Of a DNA stretch of 64,000 bases, positions 47,283 through 55,443 are shown piece by piece (position 1 is the stretch's first letter; each line of letters starts with the position of its first letter). This stretch comes from Alphaproteobacteria bacterium. Lineage in GTDB: Bacteria > Pseudomonadota > Alphaproteobacteria > JANQMY01. The stretch is taken from positions 372,001 to 436,000 of the forward strand of contig JANQPL010000004.1 of NCBI GenBank assembly GCA_028289425.1. The letters are read 5' to 3'. The notes beneath the pieces were generated by a model that ran no database searches, was not told where the DNA came from, and was given only the letters and a program-made list of their open reading frames with translations. The position numbers and the translations under genes were made by a program.

Positions 47283-48812
47283 TTACCGCAGCGCCTGCAG
47301 TGGGCGGCGGAAGCTGAGGGCTTCGGCGATGTGGGAGCGGGCGATTTGTTTGACGCTCTCAAGATCGGCAATGGTGCGGGCGACCCGCAACACCCGGTGA
47401 TACCCCCGGGCGGAGAGGCGCATGGTCTCGGCCGCACGGGTGAGCAGCGCCAGGCCATCTTCCGTGGGCGCGGCCACTTTATCAAGCAAGTCGCCGTCGA
47501 TTTGGGTATTCATGCGGATGTCCGTATCGGCGCCTAGTTCCTCCGTATACCGATCAATCTGGGTCTGGCGTGCGGCGGCGATGCGCGTGGCGACCTCTGC
47601 CGAGGTTTCGCAGTCCCGCGGCAGGGACAGGTCTGACGGCTTTACCGCGGCCACCTCCACATGGAGGTCGATGCGGTCAAGCAAGGGCCCCGAAATGCGC
47701 GCCTGGTAGTCCGCCGCACATTTGGGCGCCCGGCTGCAGGCCATGGCGGCATCCCCCAGATAGCCGCACCGGCAGGGGTTCATGGCGGCGATCAACTGCA
47801 CCCGCGAAGGGTAGGTCACATGGGCGTTGGCGCGGGCCACCACCGCCTCGCCCGATTCCAGGGGCTGGCGCAAGGAATCCAAGGTTTGCCGGGCGAATTC
47901 GGGCAGTTCATCTAGGAACAAGACGCCGTTGTGGGCCAACGAGATCTCCCCCGGCTTGGCGCGAATGCCACCGCCCACCAGGGCCGCCATGCTGGCCGAA
48001 TGGTGCGGCGCACGGAAGGGCCGGTCGCGGCTGATGCGCCCTTCGGTCAATAGTCCGGCTAAGGACGAAATCATCGACACATCCAGCGCTTCCCGCGCCG
48101 TGAGCTCCGGCAGCAGTCCCGGCAAGCGCTGCGCGAGCATGGACTTGCCCGAGCCCGGCGGACCGATCATAAGCAGGTTGTGCCCGCCGGCCGCGGCGAT
48201 TTCGAGCGCGCGCTTGGGCGTTTCCTGGCCCTTGATGTCGGCAAGGTCCGGCACCACGGACCGGGCCACCGATGCGTGCGGCTTGGGCGGCGTGAGCACC
48301 GACAAGCCTTTGAAATGATTAATCAGTGTGAGGAGCGATTTGGGGGCCAAAACTTCCACCGAGCCCGCCCAGGCCCCTTCGGGCCCGCAGGCTTCGGGAC
48401 AGATCAGGCCCCGGTCCTGTTCCGCCGCCGCAAGGGCCGCGGGCAGCACGCCGATTACCGGCGCGATGGCCCCGTCGAGGGCGAGCTCCCCCAAGGCCAC
48501 ATATCCTTCCAGATCCGACGCGGAGAGGACACCGGTCGCCACCAGCAGACCGAGCGCGATGGGCAGATCGAAATGGCTGCCTTCCTTGGGCAAATCCGCC
48601 GGGGCCAGATTGACCACGATCCGCTTATAGGGCAGGGCAAGACCGATGGCCGATAGAGCCGCGCGCACCCGGTCCCGTGCTTCGCCCACCGCCTTATCCG
48701 GCAGACCCACCACCTGAAAGGCCGGCAGCCCCTGGTCGATATGCACCTGCACATCGACCTTCCGGGCCTCGATGCCGTGAAACGCCACTGTGTACACATG
48801 GGCGACGGTCAT
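47283..48812 (-). CDS. comM: ComM/YifB-family Mg-chelatase-like AAA+ ATPase
   Basis: Relatives act as helicases in branch migration during natural transformation. It has 509 residues: an N-terminal Lon-protease-like ChlI domain (VYTVAFHGIEARKVDVQVHI, YKRIVVNLAPADLPKEGSHF), AAA+ with Walker A MIGPPGSGKSMLAQRLPGLL, Walker B NGVLFLDELPEF, a Cys-containing segment NPCRCGYLGD, and a C-terminal lid ending EALSFRRPLQALR. The last five codons lie beyond the 32-bp repeat, so they may derive from the inserted toxin-antitoxin cassette. Confidence 0.93.
   Translation of the reverse strand: MTVAHVYTVAFHGIEARKVDVQVHIDQGLPAFQVVGLPDKAVGEARDRVRAALSAIGLALPYKRIVVNLAPADLPKEGSHFDLPIALGLLVATGVLSASDLEGYVALGELALDGAIAPVIGVLPAALAAAEQDRGLICPEACGPEGAWAGSVEVLAPKSLLTLINHFKGLSVLTPPKPHASVARSVVPDLADIKGQETPKRALEIAAAGGHNLLMIGPPGSGKSMLAQRLPGLLPELTAREALDVSMISSLAGLLTEGRISRDRPFRAPHHSASMAALVGGGIRAKPGEISLAHNGVLFLDELPEFARQTLDSLRQPLESGEAVVARANAHVTYPSRVQLIAAMNPCRCGYLGDAAMACSRAPKCAADYQARISGPLLDRIDLHVEVAAVKPSDLSLPRDCETSAEVATRIAAARQTQIDRYTEELGADTDIRMNTQIDGDLLDKVAAPTEDGLALLTRAAETMRLSARGYHRVLRVARTIADLESVKQIARSHIAEALSFRRPLQALR
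47302..47333. repeat. Direct repeat copy B within the comM 3' end
   Basis: The functional copy of the 32-bp repeat (31/32 with 46525-46556), coding in frame for HIAEALSFRRP of ComM. Together the copies bracket 745 bp that contain the toxin-antitoxin operon, its promoter and the final codons of comM. Confidence 0.8.
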
Positions 48813-49059
48813 GGGCGGCCCTTTCGCGGGGTTGATCTACGGTATCAGTCTAGTTGCGCGCCTAGAGTGTGGCCAGCGCTGATTGAACACTCCCCCGACA
48901 GACCGCAATGCCGGACGTGCATGGCTGCCCCGTCCGCACCCTTCACCGCATCGTGAAGGTGGGAAGGGCATGACAACGCCCGGCCGGCAACGGTAGGGTA
49001 CGCCTATGGCGCGGCCGCCCGCCTCCACTCAAGCCGCGCCCAAAAGAGGGAGCTTTGCC

Positions 49060-49476
49060 ATGAAACACAGCCCGCGCATTCTCGGGAGCCTGTTTGCCAT
49101 ATTGTTGGCCGGGTGCGCCGCATCCGCCGAGGGGGACGCCGCCGACGGCAACGACATCGATGCGGAGATTGCGGCCCGCCAAGGCGAGGAGGTGGACCGG
49201 GTGTGTTTCGCGCGTTCCATCAATGGCTGGCGCAGCTTGGGCCGGCGCTCCATCCTGATCGAGAAAGGGGTGAACGACTGGTACAAATTAGACCTGATCG
49301 GCACCTGTGATCCCCAATGGGCGTTCGACGCCATCGCCATCCGCACGCGGCCGGCGGGCGCATCCTGCCTAAGGCGCGGGGACCGCATCGACACCCCCGA
49401 CCGCTCGGTTTCCGGCAGTTGCGCCATTACCAAGATTTACCGGTGGAACGAGGCGGCGGACGAGAAGCGCAATTAG
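49060..49476 (+). CDS. DUF6491-like lipoprotein
   Basis: A 138-residue predicted lipoprotein. MKHSPRILGSLFAILLAGC is a signal peptide with lipobox LAGC. The mature part has VDRVCFARSINGWRSLGRRS, NDWYKLDLIGTC and GASCLRRGDRIDTP, a pattern I associate with the DUF6491 family of unknown function. The ATG at 49060 has GAGGGAG 6-7 nt upstream; the frame extends to 49006 without support. The 247-bp gap before it shows only a short CCTTCAC/GTGAAGG stem. Confidence 0.78.
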   Translation: MKHSPRILGSLFAILLAGCAASAEGDAADGNDIDAEIAARQGEEVDRVCFARSINGWRSLGRRSILIEKGVNDWYKLDLIGTCDPQWAFDAIAIRTRPAGASCLRRGDRIDTPDRSVSGSCAITKIYRWNEAADEKRN

Positions 49477-49569
49477 AGCGCACCTGACCGGCTTCGCCAC
49501 CGGCGCCTGATTTGCACCGCCAAATCCACCTGATAAAATGCCACCCCCGGTTGTTTCAGGGAGGGGGAA

Positions 49570-49989
49570 ATGCGCTGGCGCGAACTGGAAGACGTTCAAG
49601 TTCCCGTAAAGATCAAACTGTCGCTGCTGTGGGCGGCACTGATGGGCCTGTACATCTATAACGACTATTTCGTTCTGTACTTGCCCGGCACAATCGACGG
49701 CATGTCCGCTGGACAGATGGGGCCGATGGGCCCCGCGACGGATTTGGTATTGGTGGGCATGTCGATGATGCTCGCCGTTCCGGCGCTGATGATCTTTCTG
49801 TCGGCGGTGCTGCCGCCGCCGGTCAACCGGTGGCTTAATGTGGTGCTCGGTGCGGTGTACACCGTCTTACAGGCGCTCACAATGATCGGCGCGGCGCCGT
49901 TCTACCAAATTGTCGTGGTGCTCGAGATCATGATCACATTGTCCATCATTTGGATCGCCTTGCGCTGGCCCCGCCTGACCCATTTGTGA
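49570..49989 (+). CDS. DUF6326-like four-helix membrane protein
   Basis: 139 residues with four predicted membrane segments (IKLSLLWAALMGLYIYNDYF, LVLVGMSMMLAVPALMIFL, LNVVLGAVYTVLQALTMIG, IVVVLEIMITLSIIWIALRW). The start VPVKIKLSLLWA and the PxLMIFLS segment fit the DUF6326 family. The function is unknown. AGGGAGGGGG precedes the ATG. Confidence 0.75.
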   Translation: MRWRELEDVQVPVKIKLSLLWAALMGLYIYNDYFVLYLPGTIDGMSAGQMGPMGPATDLVLVGMSMMLAVPALMIFLSAVLPPPVNRWLNVVLGAVYTVLQALTMIGAAPFYQIVVVLEIMITLSIIWIALRWPRLTHL

Positions 49990-50084
49990 TGCCGGCAGGA
50001 CGAACGAAGCGTGAGGCGACGCCGGCCTTTCGTTTCTTCGAGACATCCCTTGATGTTTCCGGGTGAGGGCCTTACCTCTTACTC

Positions 50085-50360
50085 ATGTCCTCCGACTCCG
50101 ATGGTTTTCAATCGGACACCCCTGCTTATCTGCGTTTCGGCCGCCGCAAAATTCCGGTGCCCCGCACCAAGCTCATGCGCACGGTGGTGGGCACGTCGAT
50201 CGTGGTGGTGGGTGCCTTGCCGGTGCTGCCGGCTGTGGCCGCCGTGCCTGTGGGGCTGACCTTGCTGTCGATCGACTACCCCCACATTCGCCGCCACCGC
50301 CGCCGGATCACCGTGTGGGGTGGCCGCCGGATTCAGGAGTGGAGCCGCCAGCGGCGCTGA
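50085..50360 (+). CDS. Small PGPGW-like membrane protein
   Basis: 91 residues with one hydrophobic core, TSIVVVGALPVLPAVAAVPVGLTLLSID, broken here as a hairpin-like double segment (each half under 20 residues). It is flanked by very basic ends (PHIRRHRRRITVWGGRR, EWSRQRR). The layout resembles small PGPGW-type transmembrane proteins. The function is unknown. It could be the first gene of the 50-52.5 kb group or a single gene. Confidence 0.55.
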   Translation: MSSDSDGFQSDTPAYLRFGRRKIPVPRTKLMRTVVGTSIVVVGALPVLPAVAAVPVGLTLLSIDYPHIRRHRRRITVWGGRRIQEWSRQRR

Positions 50361-50412
50361 AATCAGGTCCGCCTCTTTGCCCTGGATCGCACCTCCTCAA
50401 ACAACCAGAATG

Positions 50413-50463
50413 AGTGTTGTGTTTTGTTATAACACTGAAAAGGAGAGATTTCCCTTTTCTTAA
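50413..50463. promoter_or_regulatory. Dyads ahead of the repeat-protein pair
   Basis: AGTGTT-N12-AACACT (50413-50436) contains TTATAAC, a possible -10 region. It is followed by GAAAAGG-N9-CCTTTTC, which with the trailing T-rich stretch could terminate the upstream small gene. This is the only candidate control region before the two secreted repeat proteins. The evidence is weak. Confidence 0.3.
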
Positions 50464-50520
50464 CCAAGGCCTCCGCGTATGGGTTGGTTCAGTTTGGGAC
50501 TGTTACGACTGAGACGCGCC

Positions 50521-51402
50521 ATGAAACATCTTTGGCTTGCCGCCGCGTGCGCCGCGGCCCTGTTTGCCCCCGCCATTGCGGCTGCCGACCCTATTCCCGA
50601 TTTCCAGCTCGGCAACATCACCATCAATGCGGGCGCCGACAATAATTGGGGCTTCGATAATTCGGGGTCCAACAATGCCGGTATCGGCAATGGCAGCCTA
50701 GGCAATAAGGGCATCAATAACGGCAACAATGCCACCACCGACGGCGAGGGGCGTGCCGGCGAAAACAACAAAGGCATCAATAACGGCAACGATGCCACGG
50801 CGACGACACCCGACGGCGGCACGGCGACCGCCGGCAACGGCAACAAAGGCATCGGCAACGGTAACGGCGCGAGCGCGCAAGGACGGAACGGTGGCACAGC
50901 CGACGCCGGCAGTGATAACGCGGGCGTCGACAACGGCGCAAACACGACAGCAAATGGCCGTCGCGGTGGAACGGGCACTGCCGGCTCAGGCAATAAGGGC
51001 GTCAACAATGGAATGTCCGCAAATGCGTTTGGATCTAATTTTGGGCAATCCGCTGCCGGCAGCGGCAACAAAGGGGTTGGCAATGGTTTTGCCGCCGGAG
51101 CCCAGGAAGGCGATGCCGGCAATGATAATTTGGGGGTCGACAACGCCACCGATGTGTTCGCCGCCGCCAACAGAGTCGGAAACGGCAATAAGGGTGTGGG
51201 CAACGCGAGCGGGTCAAGTATTACCGGAGGCCCGTCCGCCGACGTGGCCAATGGCAATATCGGGGTGTTCAATGGAGCGGGGATTGATCCTGGGGAAGTC
51301 CCGGTGCCCATGCCCTTGGGCAATATGAACATTGGTGTGGGTCAGCAACTGCCGAACGGCGCGGTGGGTGTGCAGAGCTTCAGCATTCCGGCGCTGCCTT
51401 AA
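50521..51402 (+). CDS. Secreted Asn/Gly-rich 25-residue-repeat protein 1
   Basis: I do not recognise a family. It has 293 residues with a clear Sec signal (MKHLWLAAACAAALFAPAIA, cleavage before DPIPDF). A conserved block follows, FQLGNITINAGADNNWGFDN. The rest is repeats of 20-25 residues beginning AGxxNKGxxNGN: AGENNKGINNGNDATAT, AGNGNKGIGNGNGASAQ, AGSDNAGVDNGANTTAN, AGSGNKGVNNGMSANAF, AGSGNKGVGNGF. There are no Cys in the mature part and very few aromatics after the conserved block. Regular Asn/Gly spacing suggests a beta-solenoid. An adjacent paralogue starts 19 bp later. The function is unknown; a surface or matrix protein is one possibility. Confidence 0.85.
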   Translation: MKHLWLAAACAAALFAPAIAAADPIPDFQLGNITINAGADNNWGFDNSGSNNAGIGNGSLGNKGINNGNNATTDGEGRAGENNKGINNGNDATATTPDGGTATAGNGNKGIGNGNGASAQGRNGGTADAGSDNAGVDNGANTTANGRRGGTGTAGSGNKGVNNGMSANAFGSNFGQSAAGSGNKGVGNGFAAGAQEGDAGNDNLGVDNATDVFAAANRVGNGNKGVGNASGSSITGGPSADVANGNIGVFNGAGIDPGEVPVPMPLGNMNIGVGQQLPNGAVGVQSFSIPALP

Positions 51403-51420
51403 GACTAGGGGGATTATCGG

Positions 51421-52512
51421 ATGGGTCTTAAAGCAAAACTCCTCAGTACCGTGATTGTTGCGGGAATGGCGGCCCTGGCCGGCCCCGTGCAGGCGGACCC
51501 TATTCCCGACTTTCAGTTGGGCGATATCACCATCAATGCGGGCGCGGATAACAATTGGGGCTTCGATAACTCGGGCGCCAACAATGCCGGCATAGGAAAC
51601 GGCAGCCTGGGCAATAAGGGCATCAATAACGGCAATGGCGCCATTGAAGGCGGTGGCCCCGCCGGCGAAAACAACAAGGGCATCAATAACGGCAACAATG
51701 CGTCTACCACACTCATCGACAGCGGCGATCCGGTCGCCGGCTCCAACAATAAGGGCATCGGCAACGGCAACAATGCGGACGCGTTCGTTATCAACGGTGA
51801 AGCCACCGCCGGCAGCAACAATTGGGGCGTGAACAATGGTTCCACGACCGAAGCCAACACCTCGGATATTGGAGAAAGCCGCACCGGAAGCGGCAATCGC
51901 GGTATCGGCAACGGGAACTTTGCCTTTGGCAGAAGCGGAGATGCGGGCAATGACAACAAGGGCTACGGCAACGGCAACAATACGAGTGCGAACGGCTTTG
52001 ATGGTGGGACCGCGAACGCTGGCGAAAACAATAAGGGCCTCGGTAACGGCAATGATGCGACTGCCGCGGGGATAGGCGGCAACAGCGCCGCCACCGCTAG
52101 TAGCGACAATGCCGGAATCAATAATGGCAATCGCGGGATTTCGGTCGCTCTCGACATGGAAAACTCCGCGGGCTCCGGCAATAAGGGTTTTGGGAACGGC
52201 AATGACACTCTTGGCGCTTTCGGCGACGCGGGAAGCGGCAATGTGGGTGTCGACAACGCAAATGACGTAACCGCCGCCGGCAATGCTGTGGGAAACCGAA
52301 ATATAGGACTGGGCAACGCCTTCGGATCGCAGACTCGCGCTGGCCCCAGCGCGGACGCCGCCAACGGCAATATCGGCGCCTTCAATGGGGTGGGAATTGC
52401 TCCCGATGGACAGCTCCCATCGCCCGTGGGCAACATGAATGTGGGCGTAGGCCATCAATTGACCAACGGCGCCATCGGCAAGCCGCCCGTCGTCCTTCCG
52501 GCGCTGCCGTAG
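51421..52512 (+). CDS. Secreted Asn/Gly-rich 25-residue-repeat protein 2
   Basis: A paralogue of the preceding gene, 363 residues. The signal peptide MGLKAKLLSTVIVAGMAALA ends with VQA before DPIPDFQLGDITINAGADNN, nearly identical to protein 1. The repeats include AGENNKGINNGNNASTT, AGSNNKGIGNGNNADAF, TGSGNRGIGNGNFAFG, AGNDNKGYGNGNNTSAN, AGENNKGLGNGNDATAA and AGSGNKGFGNGNDTLG. Both proteins end similarly (GNMNVGVGHQLTNGAIG here). AGGGGGAT precedes the ATG. It is probably cotranscribed with protein 1. It ends 12 bp from the convergent nitroreductase gene. Confidence 0.85.
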   Translation: MGLKAKLLSTVIVAGMAALAGPVQADPIPDFQLGDITINAGADNNWGFDNSGANNAGIGNGSLGNKGINNGNGAIEGGGPAGENNKGINNGNNASTTLIDSGDPVAGSNNKGIGNGNNADAFVINGEATAGSNNWGVNNGSTTEANTSDIGESRTGSGNRGIGNGNFAFGRSGDAGNDNKGYGNGNNTSANGFDGGTANAGENNKGLGNGNDATAAGIGGNSAATASSDNAGINNGNRGISVALDMENSAGSGNKGFGNGNDTLGAFGDAGSGNVGVDNANDVTAAGNAVGNRNIGLGNAFGSQTRAGPSADAANGNIGAFNGVGIAPDGQLPSPVGNMNVGVGHQLTNGAIGKPPVVLPALP

Positions 52513-52524
52513 TTTATCGAACAC

Positions 52525-53142
52525 TCAGATCGACTGTTCTCCCCAGCGGTTCCAGAAGGTGACTTCGGATGCGGGGACACGTTTGGCGCGGCGCAGGGTT
52601 GCGCCCTTGAGATGGGCCACGGGAAACATCACCGTCAGCAGGGTCTGTTCCGGCATGCCCAGAATGCGTGCCACTTCTTCCTGACGTGCACTGAGCAATG
52701 ACGTCCATGTGGTGCCCAGATTGCGTGCGCGCAGGGCCAGCATGAGCGACCAAGCCGCCGGCAAGATGGAGCCGTAAAATCCGATCTGACTGGCCGGCTC
52801 CTCGTCGGCCGGCACCCCATCCACACAAACGAAAATCATCGCCGGGATTTCGTGCAGCCGGTCGGAAAGTGCCCGGTGGGTGGGCTTCATTTCCATGCCG
52901 CGCTCTTTGAAAATGCGCCGCAGAATTTCGCGGTAGAGTTCGGCGATTTCCTGCTTTGGTTTTGGGTCTTCCACCACCAGAAACCGCCAATTTTCGCCAC
53001 CTAAGCCCACCGGCGCTTGGACCGCCACATCGATACAGTCGAGCAGATCCTGACGGTCCACGGGCCTGTCGAAATCGAGATTCTTGCGGACCGAGCGGGC
53101 GGTTGAGAGCACCTCGTCTACTTGATCCACGTCGATGTTCAT
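52525..53142 (-). CDS. Nitroreductase-family oxidoreductase
   Basis: A flavin-dependent reductase of 205 residues. TARSVRKNLDFDRPVDRQDL and AVQAPVGLGGENWRFLVVED are the nitroreductase N-terminal motifs (the second replaces the usual PSxxNxQ-type loop). It also has GFYGSILPAAWSLMLALRAR and LGTTWTSLL. The substrate is unknown. It lies downstream of gshB but separated by a large palindrome, so cotranscription is uncertain. Confidence 0.85.
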   Translation of the reverse strand: MNIDVDQVDEVLSTARSVRKNLDFDRPVDRQDLLDCIDVAVQAPVGLGGENWRFLVVEDPKPKQEIAELYREILRRIFKERGMEMKPTHRALSDRLHEIPAMIFVCVDGVPADEEPASQIGFYGSILPAAWSLMLALRARNLGTTWTSLLSARQEEVARILGMPEQTLLTVMFPVAHLKGATLRRAKRVPASEVTFWNRWGEQSI

Positions 53143-53168
53143 GAGGGCCTCTTTTTATTGTTTTGCCC

Positions 53169-53243
53169 GGCCAGCCCGCTCCCCCTCCCAACCACCCGCC
53201 AGGGTACCGTATCCGGGTGGTTGGGATGGGGAGCGGGCCGGCC
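53169..53243. repeat. Large palindromic REP-like element
   Basis: Arms of 30 nt (53169-53198 and 53214-53243) pair at 28 positions around a 15-nt loop. The core word is CTCCCCCTCCCAACCACCCG. The same word, slightly changed, occurs in the repeat cluster near 44.5 kb. There is no U-run after either arm, so a simple terminator role is not supported. Confidence 0.75.
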
Positions 53244-53260
53244 AGGTCACCAATCAAATG

Positions 53261-54202
53261 CTACCCCGCCTTGGCCTCGATCGCATCCCAGATGAGGGCG
53301 GCCACATTGGTGCCGTCGAAGCGTTCCATTTCGCGGATGCCGGTGGGCGATGTCACGTTGATCTCGGTGAGGTAATCGCCGATCACGTCGATTCCCACGA
53401 ATATTAATCCGCGGGCGGAGAGTTCAGGCCCGATGATCGCACAAATTTCTTCTTCGCGCGGCGTCAGGTCCGACTTCACGGCCTGGCCGCCCACATGCAT
53501 GTTAGAGCGGGCTTCGCCTTCCGCCGGAATGCGGTTGATGGCGCCCACAGGCTTGCCGTCCACCAGAATGATGCGCTTGTCCCCGTCTCGCACCTCGGGC
53601 AGATATTTCTGCACGATGAAGGGCTCGGGATAGGTGCCTTCGAACATTTCCAACAGCGAGTTCAGGTTTTCGTCCCCCGGCTTGATGTGGAACACACCCG
53701 CGCCCCCATTGCCGAACAGGGGCTTCACGATGATGTCTTTGAACTCGTCCCGGAAGCCTTCGATTTCGTAGCGGTCGCGGGAGATAAGCGTGGGCGGCAG
53801 CACCCCTTCAAAGCGGGTGACGAACAGTTTCTCGGGCGCGTTGCGCACTTCCTTAGGGTCGTTCACCACCAGGGTCTTGGGGTGGATGTGTTCCAGCAAA
53901 TGGGTCGCCGTGATGTAGCCCATATCGAAGGGCGGGTCTTGGCGCATGAGCACCACCTGCACATGGGAGAGATCGACGATCTGCTCGTCCCCCAGGGTCA
54001 CGTGATCGCCTTCAACATCGCGGATTTCTGCGGAAAAACAGCGGGCCGAGACCCGCCCGTCGCGATAGGTGAGGTCGTTGGGCACATAGACCATCAGGGT
54101 ATGGCCGCGCGATTGCGCCTCCAGCATAAGGGCGAAGGTACTGTCGCCGCGAATGTCGATCGCGTGAATGGGGTCCATTTGGACGGCGATGGAAAGTGCC
54201 AT
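53261..54202 (-). CDS. gshB: Glutathione synthetase
   Basis: Joins gamma-glutamylcysteine and glycine with ATP. It has 313 residues, full length. It starts [20 protein letters not shown], with [55 protein letters not shown] in the ATP-grasp fold and [20 protein letters not shown] at the end. It is 17 bp downstream of the SirB1-family gene in the rsmI-yraN-SirB1-gshB group. Confidence 0.97.
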   Translation of the reverse strand: MALSIAVQMDPIHAIDIRGDSTFALMLEAQSRGHTLMVYVPNDLTYRDGRVSARCFSAEIRDVEGDHVTLGDEQIVDLSHVQVVLMRQDPPFDMGYITATHLLEHIHPKTLVVNDPKEVRNAPEKLFVTRFEGVLPPTLISRDRYEIEGFRDEFKDIIVKPLFGNGGAGVFHIKPGDENLNSLLEMFEGTYPEPFIVQKYLPEVRDGDKRIILVDGKPVGAINRIPAEGEARSNMHVGGQAVKSDLTPREEEICAIIGPELSARGLIFVGIDVIGDYLTEINVTSPTGIREMERFDGTNVAALIWDAIEAKAG

Positions 54203-54219
54203 ATTCTTCTGCCTACTGA

Positions 54220-55053
54220 TTAATTAAGTTTCGTGCGCAATGCCTGGAGCGCCGCGTCGGCATTGGCCGCAAGATCCGTGTCGGGGGCAAGTTCCCCCAC
54301 CTGACCGAAGGCCGCCATGGCCGCGCGTAAATTGCCCGCCGCCTGGGACGCCGCCCCGTAATCCGACCACAAGGGCGCCGATTGGGGGGCGATCAACACC
54401 ATGCGGCGCAATATTTCCGACGTACGCTGAGCATCACCGCCTTGGGCCGCCCGCATGCGCTGATTGTTCATGAGCCGGATGAGCACGTCCCGGTCGTTCA
54501 TGCCCGACAGCCGAATGGGTTCGTCTTCGCTGCCTTCCTGTCCCGCTTGCTGGGCAAGCGCCACCACATCGTCGGGTGTCAAGGTGCGGCCCTGGTGAAA
54601 CGGATCGAAAATCACCGGCGTGTCGCTCTCACCCGCGGCCAGCACGAAATGGCCCGGCAGGTTGACGCCGAAAACGGGCCAGCCACAGCCCCGCGCCACA
54701 TGCAAATAGAGGACGCCCAGGGCCACCGGCAGCCCTTTGCGCCGGTCGATCACCCGGATGAGGTCGGCATTTTCCGGCGCATCGTAATCGTCCGCATCGC
54801 CGCGATAGCCATATTGCATCGCCAGGGTTTCCGATAATCGGCGAACTATCTCCTCGGGCGCCAGCTGTTCATCCGGACCGGCCTTGGCCACCAATTCGGC
54901 GCCATGCTCTTCGTAAGCCCCCATATCAGCATCGCCGTGATCAAGCGCCGAGGCCGCCAAAGCCGCCGCGAAGAGGGGAAAGTCGCCCGACGCCTCTTGG
55001 CCCGCCGCTTTCAGCAGGCTGTCATGCCGTTCTTTGTCGCCCGAAGAAGTCAC
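54220..55053 (-). CDS. SirB1-family transglutaminase-like/TPR protein
   Basis: 277 residues. The SirB1 core has [40 protein letters not shown] and [20 protein letters not shown]. The C-terminal ~80 residues form TPR-like helices ([39 protein letters not shown]). The biochemical function is unknown, although relatives are encoded near prmC or gshB. A GTG start lies 24 bp after yraN. Confidence 0.86.
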   Translation of the reverse strand: MTSSGDKERHDSLLKAAGQEASGDFPLFAAALAASALDHGDADMGAYEEHGAELVAKAGPDEQLAPEEIVRRLSETLAMQYGYRGDADDYDAPENADLIRVIDRRKGLPVALGVLYLHVARGCGWPVFGVNLPGHFVLAAGESDTPVIFDPFHQGRTLTPDDVVALAQQAGQEGSEDEPIRLSGMNDRDVLIRLMNNQRMRAAQGGDAQRTSEILRRMVLIAPQSAPLWSDYGAASQAAGNLRAAMAAFGQVGELAPDTDLAANADAALQALRTKLN

Positions 55054-55077
55054 ACACCACTCTTAGAATTGAAGGGG

Positions 55078-55443
55078 CTACCACGCATTGGGAATGTGGC
55101 GCAGCCAAAGCCCTTTAATGACGAACACTGCATCGTATCTTAACGCATATTTGGGGCCCGGCGGGTGCCGTTGCAAATACCATTCTGCGGCCTGGGCAAT
55201 GCGCTGGCGCTGCCGGACAAGGATCGATTGGGCGGCGTCTTCAAGGTTTTGGCGCCGTTTTACCTCCACAAAGGCGATGACCGGGGGCCGCCACGGCGCC
55301 CAGGACCGGACGATCAAGTCGATCTCCCCTACCGGCGTTTTGAACCGCGATTCCAGAACTAAATAGCCGCAGAGCATGAAATAGAGCTTGGCCAAAAGCT
55401 CAGCGCGGCGCCCTTTGGCATCCGACGAGGCTGCGTTCGTCAC
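55078..55443 (-). CDS. yraN: UPF0102 family protein YraN
   Basis: A 121-residue endonuclease-fold protein of unknown role. The family motif is AELLAKLYFMLCGYLVLESR, then TPVGEIDLIVRSW and VIAFVEVKRRQNLEDA (the E-x-K of the PD-(D/E)XK-like fold). Its GTG start overlaps the rsmI stop as GTGA, the usual pairing of these two genes. Confidence 0.93.
   Translation of the reverse strand: MTNAASSDAKGRRAELLAKLYFMLCGYLVLESRFKTPVGEIDLIVRSWAPWRPPVIAFVEVKRRQNLEDAAQSILVRQRQRIAQAAEWYLQRHPPGPKYALRYDAVFVIKGLWLRHIPNAW

Noticed and set aside
50600-52500. CRISPR-like periodic repeats
   Set aside because: The period is coding (about 75 nt = 25 codons), repeats are imperfect, and the frame carries signal peptides; there are no spacers or cas genes.
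50521-52512. Mycobacterial PPE-MPTR homologues
   Set aside because: The Asn/Gly resemblance is compositional; repeat length, signal peptide and lack of a PPE domain do not fit.
51214-52524. 436-codon minus-strand frame with repetitive Ile/Ala/Val sequence
   Set aside because: It is the mirror of the repeat protein gene; its periodicity follows from the sense-strand repeats, and the sense strand has signal peptides and ribosome binding sites.
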